Made by a program: the position numbers and the translations under genes. This document shows, in pieces, positions 8,683 through 17,535 of a DNA stretch of 64,000 bases (positions are counted from its first letter, which is position 1; the number at the start of each line of letters is the position of its first letter). A model generated the notes under the pieces. The model saw only the letters and a program-made list of their open reading frames with translations, was not told the origin of the DNA and did not search any database. The DNA comes from Micromonospora sp. NBC_00421. GTDB taxonomy: Bacteria; Actinomycetota; Actinomycetes; Mycobacteriales; Micromonosporaceae. The stretch is from positions 1,860,001 to 1,924,000 of the forward strand of contig NZ_CP107929.1 of NCBI RefSeq assembly GCF_036017915.1. Direction: 5' to 3'.

Positions 8683-10926
8683 TCAGAGGTTCAGGCTCCA
8701 ACTGTTGAGGTAACCGGTGTCGAGACTCGCCGTGTCCTGGACCCGCAGCCGCCAGGTCCCGTTCGCGGTCTCGGAGGAGAGGTTCACGGTGTACGTCTGG
8801 TCGATGTTGTCGGCGCTGCCACCGGAGCGGTTCTGTAGCGTGTACACGCTGCCGTCCGGGGCGACCAGGCTGACCACCAGGTCACCGATGTAGGTGTGCA
8901 CGATGTGCACCTCGATCTTGCTCGCGGTCGACGGGGTCGCCGCGCAGCCGCTGATCACGATCGCGCTCTCCACAGTCGAGTTGTCGGCGATCGGGACGTC
9001 GGTCCCGTTCGTGCCGTTGCAGCCCGGCAACCCGTTCACCGTCAGGTTCAGGGTGGCCGTCCGGGCGATCGAGGGCGAGGTGCCCACCACCGTGATCGCC
9101 ACCGTGCCGCTGCCGGCAGTGGCGGCGGCGCTGACAGTGACCGTGGTCGAGCCACCCGCGGTGACCGACGACGGCGCGAACGACACGGTCACCCCGGCCG
9201 GCAGCGGGCCGGTCGAGAAGGTGACCGTCTCGGCGGTGCCCCGGACGACTGTGGTGGAGACCGTGGCGGTGCCCGAGGTGCCCGGGTCGAGGGTCAGCGT
9301 CGCCGGGGTGACCGCGACGGAGAAGTCGTTGGCGGCGCACGACTCGGTGCCGGTCACGTTCACCGCGGTCCAGGCGGCCATCACCGCCTTGTACTCGGTG
9401 CTGCACAGGCCGTACAGGTCGGTGGCGGCCGACAGGGTGTGCAGCCGCGCGGTGTTGGTCGGCTGGGCGGTGTTCACGTAGCGGGTGTTCGAGACGAAGT
9501 ACGCGTCCAACGCGCGGAACCAGATCTTCTCCGCCTTCTCCCGGCCGATCCCGGTCACCGGCGGGGCCGAGCCGCACAGCGGCGAGGTGCCGTACGGGGT
9601 GGCCCCGGAGCCCTCGGCCAGGTTGAAGAAGAAGTGGTTGGCCACCCCGGAGGAGTAGTGCACGTCGAGGCTGTTGGTGCTGCTCGACCAGCAGCCGTGC
9701 GACGAGCCGTCCAGCGTCGGGTTGTACATGTAGCGCAGCGGGGTGCCGTTGCCGTTGATGTTGATCTTTTCGCCGACCTGGTAGTCACCCGGGTCGACCG
9801 GGGTGTTCGCGTAGAACTCCACCATGTTGCCGAAGATGTCGCTGGTGGCCTCGTTCAGCCCGCCGGACTCGCCCGAGTAGGTCAGGCCACCGGGGACCAC
9901 GTTCTCGGTGACGCCGTGGGACATCTCGTGACCGGCGACGTCGAGCGCGACAAGCGGCTTGGCGTTCCCCGCGCCGTCGCCGTAGGTCATCTGCGCGCCG
10001 TCCCAGAAGGCGTTGACGTAGGCGTTGCCGTAGTGCACCCGGCTCGGCACGCCGGTGCCGTTGCCGAAGATGCCGTTGCGGCCGTGCACCTCGGTGAAGT
10101 AGTCGAAGGTCGTGGCCGCGCCGAAGTGCGCGTCGACCGCGGCGGACTGCCGGTTGGACGCCGCCCCGGTGCCCCACACGTTGTCGGCGTCGGTGAAGGT
10201 CGTGCAGGTCGAGGTGCCGTTGTTCATGTCGCAGGTCCGACCGTTGCCCCGGGTCGGGTCGATCAGGCTGTAGGTCGAGCCGGACTGGGTGGTGTCGATC
10301 GCGACCGGGCCGGCGTAGACGCTGTTGCCGGTGCCGACGACGGACTCGATCTCGTCGTACGAGCCGATCCGGGTGCCGGTGAGCGCGTCGCTGATCACGT
10401 GCAGCTTGGAGGGGGTCTGCCCGTCCGGGGCCCAACCGGTGACGACGGTCTCCCAGGCGAGTCGGCCGGTGCCGCTGCTGGCGTCGACGAACAGCTCCGC
10501 CGCCCCGGTGCCGGTGACCTTGCCGGAGAACTCGGCGATCGCGGCCTTGCGGGCCTTCGCGGCGCTGACCTTCGGGGTGGTGGCGAGGGTCAGCGGGGCG
10601 GCCAGGCCGACCGAGCTGCCGGCGTAGTCACCGTCGGCCTCGGTGCGGATGACGAAGTCACCGCCGTAGACGCGGAGCCCGTCGTAGGTGCGGGTGTAGC
10701 GGACCGCGCCGCCCCCCTTGGCGTCCCGCCTGCTGCTGTGCACGGCGTAGCGGTCCTTCGCCGAGGACCTGACGGCTCCCGCGTGATCCTTGAGGGCGGT
10801 GTCGGCGGCGGCGACCAGCGCCGGCCCGGGGGTGGACGGTGGGGCTGCGGACACGCTCGTGGTGGTGACCACGAGACCGCTGCCGACCAGCATGGTGACG
10901 CCGGCCAGCGCTAGGGCTGATCTCAA
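8683..10926 (-). CDS. Secreted thermolysin-like M4 metallopeptidase with FTP propeptide and C-terminal P-domain
   Basis: A 747-residue extracellular zinc protease made as a preproprotein. A signal peptide is followed by a fungalysin/thermolysin propeptide region and the M4 catalytic domain with HEMSH at 333-337 and the third zinc ligand Glu359 in GLNEATSD. Next come a Thr/Ser-rich Ig-like domain (about 530-625) and a proprotein-convertase P-domain to the C-terminus. I chose the TTG at 10926 because GGGGAGG lies 5 nt upstream and the signal peptide then begins properly. An in-frame ATG at 10977 would add 17 unlikely residues. It probably degrades external protein. It ends at a strong terminator. 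Confidence 0.9.
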   Translation of the reverse strand: MRSALALAGVTMLVGSGLVVTTTSVSAAPPSTPGPALVAAADTALKDHAGAVRSSAKDRYAVHSSRRDAKGGGAVRYTRTYDGLRVYGGDFVIRTEADGDYAGSSVGLAAPLTLATTPKVSAAKARKAAIAEFSGKVTGTGAAELFVDASSGTGRLAWETVVTGWAPDGQTPSKLHVISDALTGTRIGSYDEIESVVGTGNSVYAGPVAIDTTQSGSTYSLIDPTRGNGRTCDMNNGTSTCTTFTDADNVWGTGAASNRQSAAVDAHFGAATTFDYFTEVHGRNGIFGNGTGVPSRVHYGNAYVNAFWDGAQMTYGDGAGNAKPLVALDVAGHEMSHGVTENVVPGGLTYSGESGGLNEATSDIFGNMVEFYANTPVDPGDYQVGEKININGNGTPLRYMYNPTLDGSSHGCWSSSTNSLDVHYSSGVANHFFFNLAEGSGATPYGTSPLCGSAPPVTGIGREKAEKIWFRALDAYFVSNTRYVNTAQPTNTARLHTLSAATDLYGLCSTEYKAVMAAWTAVNVTGTESCAANDFSVAVTPATLTLDPGTSGTATVSTTVVRGTAETVTFSTGPLPAGVTVSFAPSSVTAGGSTTVTVSAAATAGSGTVAITVVGTSPSIARTATLNLTVNGLPGCNGTNGTDVPIADNSTVESAIVISGCAATPSTASKIEVHIVHTYIGDLVVSLVAPDGSVYTLQNRSGGSADNIDQTYTVNLSSETANGTWRLRVQDTASLDTGYLNSWSLNL

Positions 10927-11068
10927 ACTGACCTCCCCAATCCGAGATGCTTTCGCATCCATCGATAGCGAGATCATCGTCGGCGGTGAGGAGTCTGGGA
11001 AGACAACTGTCGATGGATATTCATACCGACTTGCCCATCCCAGGAATGCTATGACCGATGAGTTGTGC

Positions 11069-11107
11069 CCGGGGTGTTCCGTCCCCGTTAAGGACGGAAC
11101 ACCCCGG
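11069..11107 (-). terminator. Perfect hairpin terminator after the PIG-L deacetylase gene
   Basis: Perfect 16-nt arms (11069-11084 and 11092-11107) with loop CCGTTAA lie 19 nt past the stop codon of the reverse-strand deacetylase gene. It also isolates the upstream region of the M4 protease gene. Confidence 0.8.
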
Positions 11108-11125
11108 CAACAATCCGGGTCGTGG

Positions 11126-11956
11126 TCAGCGCAGGCCGGCGAACAGGTCGTCCTCGGGCAGCGCCGCCCCGGTGGTGTCGCGGACCCGGACGAAGGTCTC
11201 CAGGCCCATCAGCTCGACGAACCGGTCCCGGCCCAGGCGCAGGAAGAAGATGTTCTCGGTCTGGCTGGCATGGGCGGCCAGCGCGTCGAACTTCTGCGCG
11301 CCGTGACTGCTGGTGTCCACCCAGGTGGTGATCTCGTCGTCGGGCAGGCCGAGCTGCGGCCCCGGCTCGTCCGCCGCGTCCGGCTCGGCCCACTCGACGC
11401 CGATCTCCTTCATCGCCCGGCCGAACTCCGCGAACGCCTTACGCGGCACGGTGGTCCAGTAGACCTTCGCCGGGATGTCGGTCATCGCGACGGCGGCCAT
11501 GGTGATCCGGTGGGCCTGGATGTGGTCCGGGTGGCCGTAGAACCCGTTCTCGTCGTAGGTGACCACGACGTCCGGCCGGTAGCGGCGGATCAGCTCCGCC
11601 AACCGGTCGGCCGCCTCCACCACCGGCGTGGTCCAGAACGCGCCGGGCAGGTCGTTGTTCGGCCAGCCCATCATCCCGGAGTCGGCGTAACCGAGGGTCT
11701 CCAGGTGGGTGACCTTCAACGCCGCACAGCTGGCCTCCAGCTCCTCCTGCCGCATCGCCACCACGGCGGCCGGATCGTGCCCCGGATCGCCCGGCTTGAC
11801 CCCGCCGGGACCGTCGCCGCACCGACCGTCTGTGCAGGTCACCAGCACGGTGGTGATGCCCTCCGCCGCATACCGGGCCAGCACGCCACCGGTGCTCGTC
11901 GCCTCGTCGTCGGGGTGCGCGTGCACCGCCATCAGGGTCAGGCCTCGCTCAGTCAT
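11126..11956 (-). CDS. PIG-L family zinc-dependent deacetylase (mycothiol-type)
   Basis: A 276-residue LmbE/PIG-L protein. The metal-binding HAHPDDE motif lies near residues 12-18, and a second metal region in GHPDHIQAH near residue 146. Family members de-N-acetylate sugar substrates; in actinobacteria they include MshB (GlcNAc-Ins deacetylase) and Mca (mycothiol S-conjugate amidase). The sequence after the first motif differs from both of these, so I do not give either name. It is a single-gene unit with its own terminator. A thiol-metabolism role is possible; another N-acetyl-sugar substrate is equally possible. Confidence 0.82.
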   Translation of the reverse strand: MTERGLTLMAVHAHPDDEATSTGGVLARYAAEGITTVLVTCTDGRCGDGPGGVKPGDPGHDPAAVVAMRQEELEASCAALKVTHLETLGYADSGMMGWPNNDLPGAFWTTPVVEAADRLAELIRRYRPDVVVTYDENGFYGHPDHIQAHRITMAAVAMTDIPAKVYWTTVPRKAFAEFGRAMKEIGVEWAEPDAADEPGPQLGLPDDEITTWVDTSSHGAQKFDALAAHASQTENIFFLRLGRDRFVELMGLETFVRVRDTTGAALPEDDLFAGLR

Positions 11957-12102
11957 GCCCTCACCCTAGGCGTCGCACCCGGCAGCGCCCGGTACCGGTG
12001 CGACGCCGGCTCCCACCGGCGCGGAACACCGGCCGGTCCGGCCGCACCATCGGCCCGGCCCGGTTGGTAGTTTGATCATTCAGCACCTCACCTGGAGACG
12101 AC

Positions 12103-12729
12103 ATGACCACCACCTGGACCGTGCCGGGCCTGCCGTTCGCCCTGACGCCGTACCCCGAGACGGCGTGGACGGTCGCCGCGGCAACCGGCACGGTGACGGT
12201 CGCGGCGGCCCCGCACAGCGACATCTTCCTCGACCCGGGAGCGGGCGACCCGCTCAACGCCGAGTCGATGCTCAACGCGGCGACCCTGCTCGGCCTCCCC
12301 CCGGACGGCGACTTCCAGCTCAGCGCCCGGGTCACCGTCGAGTTCGCCGCGACCTACGACGCGGGGGTGCTGCTGTTCTGGGTCGACGAGCGGCACTGGG
12401 GCAAGCTCTGCTTCGAGTTCTCCCCCGACGGCGAGCCGATGATCGTCTCGGTGGTCGCCCGGGGGGTCGCCGACGACGCCAACGCCTTCGTCGTCGACGG
12501 CCGTACGGTGTGGTTGCGGGTGTCCCGGATCGACCACGCCTTCGCGTACCACGCCTCGCTCGACGGCACGACGTGGCGGATGATCCGGTTCTTCGCCGTC
12601 GACGGCGCGGCCACCGCCGCCACGATCGGCTTCGAGGCGCAGTCGCCGACCGGTGACGGTTGCCGGGTCGTCTTCGACGACATCCGCTTCACCCGCGACC
12701 GCCTGGCCGACCTGCGCGACGGCTCCTGA
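12103..12729 (+). CDS. DUF1349 domain protein (concanavalin-like fold)
   Basis: A 208-residue protein covered by a DUF1349 domain, a beta-sandwich related to LamG/concanavalin lectins. Typical features are the repeated strand pattern around AGVLLFWVDERHWGKLCFE and VWLRVSRIDHAFAYHASLDG. No signal peptide is present, so it is probably cytosolic. Carbohydrate-related binding is suspected for the family, but no activity is established. CTGGAGA upstream supports the ATG at 12103. Its last 41 nt overlap the end of the convergent prfH gene. Confidence 0.82.
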   Translation: MTTTWTVPGLPFALTPYPETAWTVAAATGTVTVAAAPHSDIFLDPGAGDPLNAESMLNAATLLGLPPDGDFQLSARVTVEFAATYDAGVLLFWVDERHWGKLCFEFSPDGEPMIVSVVARGVADDANAFVVDGRTVWLRVSRIDHAFAYHASLDGTTWRMIRFFAVDGAATAATIGFEAQSPTGDGCRVVFDDIRFTRDRLADLRDGS

Positions 12730-13375
12730 CCCGCGCCCCGGTCGCCGACGCTGGCCCTTCGGGCTGGTGCGGGCGTTCGATCCGGACGGCGTCGCCCCGG
12801 ACGAGTTCGTCGTGGATGCGCCGGCGGGCGGCGGTGACGGCGCGGCCGGCCCGCTCGTCGCCGTCGGCGAGACGTTGCCGCAGCAACCGCAGCGCGACGG
12901 CGCGATTGAGGCTGAACTGCCGTTCGGTGTCGACCACGACGACGAGACCCGAGGGACGGTGGGTCGCCCGTACCGCCGTGCTTGCCTTGTTCCGGTGCTG
13001 GCCGCCGGGACCACCTGTGCGGCAGGCGACGATGTGCACGTCGGCCTCGGTGAACGTCGTGGTCGGGATGTCCACCTGGCACGGCCGGGCGGTGACGTAC
13101 CAGTTCCGGCGACCCGTCGTGGGCCGGTAGGGGCTGGGCGCCTGCCAGCACAGGGTGCCGGTCCACCCGGCGGTGAACGTCTCCACGTCGGCCCCGGTGA
13201 GCCGCACCAGGACCGAGCGGTAGGTGGCGTGCCGGTCCCCGGCGACGGTCCCGACCCGGTGGGTGGTCACCCGGTGCCGGACGGCGTCGGCCTCCAGCCG
13301 GTCCAGGAGCCGGGCCGCCGCCCAGGCACACTCCTGCGGACCCCGCCCGGCGGACAGCAGCAGGTGGACGCTCAT
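12689..13375 (-). CDS. prfH: Peptide chain release factor H (PrfH)
   Basis: A 228-residue short class-I release-factor homologue. The peptidyl-hydrolysis GGQ loop is TGGPGGQHRNK (Gly-Gly-Gln at 124-126), followed by a basic C-terminal tail that would sit in the ribosome. The codon-recognition domain of RF1/RF2 is missing, as expected for PrfH. PrfH proteins paired with RtcB are established as rescue factors for ribosomes damaged in the decoding centre. The ATG at 13375 overlaps the rtcB stop by one base (TGATG), so the two are translated together. The 3' end runs 41 nt into the convergent DUF1349 gene. Confidence 0.88.
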   Translation of the reverse strand: MSVHLLLSAGRGPQECAWAAARLLDRLEADAVRHRVTTHRVGTVAGDRHATYRSVLVRLTGADVETFTAGWTGTLCWQAPSPYRPTTGRRNWYVTARPCQVDIPTTTFTEADVHIVACRTGGPGGQHRNKASTAVRATHRPSGLVVVVDTERQFSLNRAVALRLLRQRLADGDERAGRAVTAARRRIHDELVRGDAVRIERPHQPEGPASATGARVRSRRAGRPGGRG

Positions 13376-14559
13376 CACCGACCTCGCCGTCGGCGCTCGT
13401 CCCGGCGGGCCGGTCGGGGACCGGACCCGAGGTCGGGCGTCTTGTAGGTGACAAGCGGGACGGTGCTGGCCACGGGGGTGGCCAGGTCGTGGCCGACCAG
13501 GTCGGCGAGCACCTGCTCGATGCGTTTGTAGGCCGTCGGCGCCTCCTCGAAGAGCAACTGCCGGTCGCCGCACACCACGAGCGAGCCGACAGGCGTACGC
13601 CGCAACTCCTCGACGGTGTGCTTGGCCCGACCCCGACGCAGCGCGTCGGCGCGGGACATCTTGCGACCCGCGCCGTGGGCCACGGAATGGTTGGCCGCCG
13701 GCCCCGCGTGGCCGGCGACGAGGTAGGAGCGGGTGCCCCGGGTGCCGGCGACCAGCACGTCGCGGCCGTCGCCCGGGGCCGCGCCCTTGCGGTGCAGGTA
13801 GCAGCCGTCGCGGACCTCGACCAGGTTGTGGCACTGGTCGACGACCGGTGCGGTGGGCTCGGCCCCCAGCGCGTGGGCGACCCGGGCGGCCAGCAACCGC
13901 CGGTTGAGCGCACCCCAGCGGACGGCCTGGTCGTGCCGTACCAGGTAGTCGGCCGGATCGGGGGCCGGCCCCGCCCCGTGGACCTCGGTGTGCGCCCGCA
14001 GGATCCGCTCGCCCAGGCCCCGGGATCCGCTGTGCACGACGAGCACGAGGTCACCGGCGGTGAGCCCGAGCCGGGCCGCGTGGTCCGCCGCGAACACGGT
14101 CTCGATCCGGGCGAGTTCCACGAAGTGGTTGCCCCGACCGACCGTGCCGAGGCCCTCGACATGACCGGCGGGCGGATCGCCGGCCGCGACGGCCCAGGCC
14201 GGATCGTCGGCGTCCCGCCCGGGGGCCAGCGCCCGGTCGAGGTCGGGGAACCGCGCGGCGAGCCGCTCGGGTACGACCCGCCTGAGGCTGATCGGGAAGA
14301 CGGCGATGCCGCACCCGATGTCGGAGCCCACCAGGTGTGGGTAGAGCACGGTGGAGGACATCGCGGCGCCGATCGGGGCACCCTTGCCCGGGTGCAGGTC
14401 GGGCATGGCGGCGACGTGGCGCATGCCGTCGAGGGCGGCCACCTGGTGGCACTGCCGGACGGCGTCGGACTCGATCCAGCTCTCGGGGGAGGCGAAGACG
14501 GTGACGGTGGCCATGGTCGACGGCGGCAGGGAACCCTGCCGTGGGGGGTGCTCGGACAC
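13375..14559 (-). CDS. rtcB: RtcB-family RNA ligase (RtcB2 type, paired with PrfH)
   Basis: A 394-residue GTP- and Mn-dependent RNA ligase that joins 2',3'-cyclic-phosphate or 3'-phosphate ends to 5'-OH ends. Visible motifs are DIGCG (Asp80, Cys83) for metal binding, GNHF (His145), HSGSRG (His176) and HGAGRKMSRADA (His295), whose His is the guanylated residue. The length matches the shorter RtcB2 branch, without inteins. The GTG at 14559 follows GGAAGAGAG; an internal ATG at 14514 lacks a ribosome-binding site. One-base overlap with prfH marks a two-gene operon. The likely role is re-ligation of rRNA or tRNA cut by ribotoxins. Confidence 0.9.
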   Translation of the reverse strand: MSEHPPRQGSLPPSTMATVTVFASPESWIESDAVRQCHQVAALDGMRHVAAMPDLHPGKGAPIGAAMSSTVLYPHLVGSDIGCGIAVFPISLRRVVPERLAARFPDLDRALAPGRDADDPAWAVAAGDPPAGHVEGLGTVGRGNHFVELARIETVFAADHAARLGLTAGDLVLVVHSGSRGLGERILRAHTEVHGAGPAPDPADYLVRHDQAVRWGALNRRLLAARVAHALGAEPTAPVVDQCHNLVEVRDGCYLHRKGAAPGDGRDVLVAGTRGTRSYLVAGHAGPAANHSVAHGAGRKMSRADALRRGRAKHTVEELRRTPVGSLVVCGDRQLLFEEAPTAYKRIEQVLADLVGHDLATPVASTVPLVTYKTPDLGSGPRPARRDERRRRGR

Positions 14560-14726
14560 GGACGCTCTCTTCCGGAACGGGATGGACGGACGGCGCGAGG
14601 GCACGACGACGCGACCGGGGCGTCGTGGGCCTACGGGTGCGGGTGGGGTGTCCGTCAGAACGTCATGTCCACCAGCCTGCCCCGGCGGACCGGGTACGCC
14701 AACCGGTTTTCCGGCCGGCCGGGCGC

Positions 14727-15938
14727 TCAGCCGACCCGGACGCCCAGCGGGTCGGCGAGCAGCCGGGCGAAGCCGAGCTCCGCCGCGCCGACCACTGTGG
14801 CGTCGTCACCGAGGGCGGAGACCCGCAGTTGCGCCCGGGTGCGCGAGACCGGCAGGACGTTCGCGGCGATCCGGTCCCGGACGTGCACCGCCGAACCCCG
14901 GTACACCTCCCGCAGCATGCCACCGAAGATCACCATGCCGGGGTTGAACAGGTTGATCACGTTCGCCACCCCGATGCCCAGCCAGTCGCCGATGGTCCGT
15001 AGTGCGTCGCGGGCCGCCGGTTCGCCGCGACCGGCGGCCTCGACCACCTCGCGGACCGCGTCCCGGCCGATCAGGTCGGCGGGTCGACCGGCCGCGTCGA
15101 GCAGCGCCCGCTCGCCGACCTCCGCCTCCAGGCAGCCGCGCGAACCGCACCCGCACGGTCGTCCGTCGTACGGGTTGACGAGCATGTGACCGACCTCGGA
15201 GCCGTACCCGCCGTCGCCGCCGAGCAGCTCGCCGCCCACGATGATCCCGCCGCCGACCCCGACGTCGCCGTGCAGGTAGACCAGGTTCCGTACCCCGACG
15301 CCCACGCCGCGCTGGTGCTCGGCCAGCGCGCCCAGGTGGGCCTCGTTGCCGACCAGGACCGGCAGCCCGAGATCGAGCCGACGCTCCAGCTCCGCGCCGA
15401 ACGCCTGGTCCACCCAGCCCAGGTCCGGGCCGAACCGCACCATCCCGTCCCCGGGTCGGATCATGCCGCAGTACGACGCGCCGATCCCGACGCAGACCGC
15501 CCCCGGTGCCGCCGTCCGGTGCAGTTGACGGCCGAAGTCGGCCAGCACCCGGACCACGGTGTCCAGGTCGACGCCCGCGCGGGCCCGGTGTGCCTCCCGC
15601 CGCTGCTGGATCTGGCCACCCAGCCCCACCCGGGCGGCCACCAGCCGGTCCACCGCGATGTCGAAGGCGAGCACGTACACCCGGTCGGACGCCGGCCGGA
15701 CCACCAGGGACGGTCGTCCGGCCCGGCCGGTCAGCTCCGGAAAGCCCTCGTGCACCAGGCCGGCCGCGACGAGTTCCGTGGTGAGCGCCAGGACGGTGCT
15801 GCGGTTGACGCCCAGCCACTCGGCCAGCCCGGCGCGCGACACCGGGCCGCCGAGGTGCACCCGCCGGAGCAACGTCCCCAGGCTCCGGCGGCGGCTGTCA
15901 CCAGGCGACTGCCCGTCCACTGTCGGACTGTTCGGCAT
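14727..15938 (-). CDS. ROK-family transcriptional regulator / sugar kinase-like protein
   Basis: A 403-residue NagC/XylR-type ROK protein. A winged helix-turn-helix (about residues 18-75, RAGLAEWLGVNRSTVLALT) precedes an actin-like ROK domain with the phosphate loop GDVGVGGGIIV. It also has the zinc-binding signature near GHMLVNPYDGRPCGCGSRGCLE. Such proteins repress sugar-utilisation genes in response to sugars or sugar phosphates. The ATG at 15938 is used; a GTG 3 nt upstream is also possible. A TACGCT -10 candidate lies at 15980-15985. No sugar genes directly adjoin it, so its target is unknown. Confidence 0.88.
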   Translation of the reverse strand: MPNSPTVDGQSPGDSRRRSLGTLLRRVHLGGPVSRAGLAEWLGVNRSTVLALTTELVAAGLVHEGFPELTGRAGRPSLVVRPASDRVYVLAFDIAVDRLVAARVGLGGQIQQRREAHRARAGVDLDTVVRVLADFGRQLHRTAAPGAVCVGIGASYCGMIRPGDGMVRFGPDLGWVDQAFGAELERRLDLGLPVLVGNEAHLGALAEHQRGVGVGVRNLVYLHGDVGVGGGIIVGGELLGGDGGYGSEVGHMLVNPYDGRPCGCGSRGCLEAEVGERALLDAAGRPADLIGRDAVREVVEAAGRGEPAARDALRTIGDWLGIGVANVINLFNPGMVIFGGMLREVYRGSAVHVRDRIAANVLPVSRTRAQLRVSALGDDATVVGAAELGFARLLADPLGVRVG

Positions 15939-16020
15939 CACGAGGCGGACCCTGTCGATCGGCGGCGGACTACCCGTCGAGCGTAGTTGCCGGCACCGCC
16001 GTGAGTCACCTCGCCCGCCG

Positions 16021-16051
16021 GGGACCCCGCGCCGTAGCGGCGCGGAGTCCC
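16021..16051 (-). terminator. Hairpin terminator after sthA
   Basis: Arms 16021-16034 and 16038-16051 around a TAG loop pair fully in a reverse-strand transcript, with one G-U pair. It lies 19 nt after the sthA stop codon. Confidence 0.72.
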
Positions 16052-16069
16052 GTCCCGTCGGGGGACCGG

Positions 16070-17473
16070 TCAGCCGTCGATCCGGGTGATGTTGCGGATC
16101 TTGTTCACCGCGTCCAGGGCGGCGACCTTGTACGCCTCGGACAGGGTCGGATAGTTGAAGACCGTGTCGATCAGGTAGTCGACCGTGCCGCCGCAGCCCA
16201 TCACCGTCTGCCCGATGTGGACGATCTCGGTCGCGCCGGTGCCGAACACGTGCACCCCGAGCAGCCGGCCGTCCTGCGGGGAGACGAGCAGCTTCAACAT
16301 GCCGTACGAGTCGCCGACGATCTGCCCCCGGGCCAGCTCGCGGTAGCGGGCGATGCCGACCTCGAACGGGGTGGAGCTGTTGGTCAGCTCCTCCTCGGTC
16401 TTGCCGACGAAACTGATCTCCGGAATCGTGTAGATGCCGATCGGCTGCAACTCCTGGAGCTCGCGGGACGGCTCGCCGCAGGCGTGCTGCGCGGCCATCC
16501 GGCCCTGCTCCATCGAGGTGGACGCCAGCGCCGGGAAGCCGATCACGTCGCCGACCGCGTAGATGTGCTCCACGCTGGTGCGGTAGTGCTCGTCGACCGA
16601 GATCCGGCCGCGTTTGTCGGCCTCCAGGCCCGCCGCGTCGAGGGCCAGGTCGTCGGTCTGCCCCTGCCTGCCGGCGGAGTACATGACCGTGTCGGCGACG
16701 ATCTTCTTGCCGCTCTTGAGGATGCACAGCGCGGCGTTCTGGTGCTTCTCCACCGCGGCGACCTCCTCGCCGAAGCGGAACGTCACCGACAGGTCGCGCA
16801 GGTGGTACTTGAGCGACTCGATGATCTCCTCGTCGCAGAAGTCGAGCATCCGGTCGCGGCGTTCCACCACCGTCACCTTCGTGCCCAGGCCGGCGAACAT
16901 GGAGGCGTACTCCATGCCGATCACGCCGGCGCCGACCACGACCATGCTGCGCGGCACGGCCTCGAGGTTGATCACCCCGTCGGAGTCGACGATCGTCCGG
17001 TCGTCGAAGTCGACGCTGTCCGGCCGGGCCGGCCGGGTGCCGGCGGCGATGACGGCCTTGTCGAAGGTGATCCGGGTGTCGTGCCCGGAGCCGGCGTCCA
17101 CCCAGACCGAGTGCGGGTCGGCGAACCGGCCGGTGCCGGTGATCAGCGCGACCCGGTTGCGGGCCAACTGGTTGCGGATCACGTCGGTCTGCCGCTCGAT
17201 CACGTGCTGGGTGCGGGCGGCCAGGTCGGCGACGGTGATCTCCTCCTTGACCCGGTAGCTGCTGCCGTAGAGGTCCCGCTGGCTCAGGCCGGTCAGGTAG
17301 AGCACGGCCTCCCGCAGTGTCTTGGAGGGGACGGTGCCGGTGTTGATGCACACCCCACCGATCATGTCGCGGCGGTCCACGATCCCGACCCGCCTACCGA
17401 GCTTGGCGGCGGCGATCGCCGCCTTCTGACCGCTGGGCCCGGAGCCCAGCACCAACAGGTCGTAGTCATACAC
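16070..17473 (-). CDS. sthA: Soluble pyridine nucleotide transhydrogenase (Si-specific)
   Basis: A 467-residue cytosolic flavoprotein that transfers hydride between NADPH and NAD+ to balance cofactor pools. It has the FAD-binding [11 protein letters not shown] motif at the N-terminus. The [13 protein letters not shown] segment has one Cys only, lacking the redox disulfide of lipoamide dehydrogenases, as expected for SthA. A second Rossmann motif ([12 protein letters not shown]) and the C-terminal dimerisation domain follow. The GTG at 17473 places the start directly before the FAD motif, and the length matches the family. It stands alone with its own terminator. Confidence 0.93.
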   Translation of the reverse strand: MYDYDLLVLGSGPSGQKAAIAAAKLGRRVGIVDRRDMIGGVCINTGTVPSKTLREAVLYLTGLSQRDLYGSSYRVKEEITVADLAARTQHVIERQTDVIRNQLARNRVALITGTGRFADPHSVWVDAGSGHDTRITFDKAVIAAGTRPARPDSVDFDDRTIVDSDGVINLEAVPRSMVVVGAGVIGMEYASMFAGLGTKVTVVERRDRMLDFCDEEIIESLKYHLRDLSVTFRFGEEVAAVEKHQNAALCILKSGKKIVADTVMYSAGRQGQTDDLALDAAGLEADKRGRISVDEHYRTSVEHIYAVGDVIGFPALASTSMEQGRMAAQHACGEPSRELQELQPIGIYTIPEISFVGKTEEELTNSSTPFEVGIARYRELARGQIVGDSYGMLKLLVSPQDGRLLGVHVFGTGATEIVHIGQTVMGCGGTVDYLIDTVFNYPTLSEAYKVAALDAVNKIRNITRIDG

Positions 17474-17535
17474 GGCTCCTAGCCTCGCAAGCAGCCGCAA
17501 CATCCGCCAGTCGTGATCGTCCCGCCGCTGCGGGG

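Noticed and set aside
11126..11956. Naming the PIG-L protein mshB or mca
   Set aside because: Sequence after the HPDDE motif matches neither signature closely enough.
14727..17351. Single long frame joining the ROK regulator with sequence across sthA
   Set aside because: The part beyond 15938 is out of frame with sthA on the same strand and has shadow composition; the ROK protein starts at 15938.
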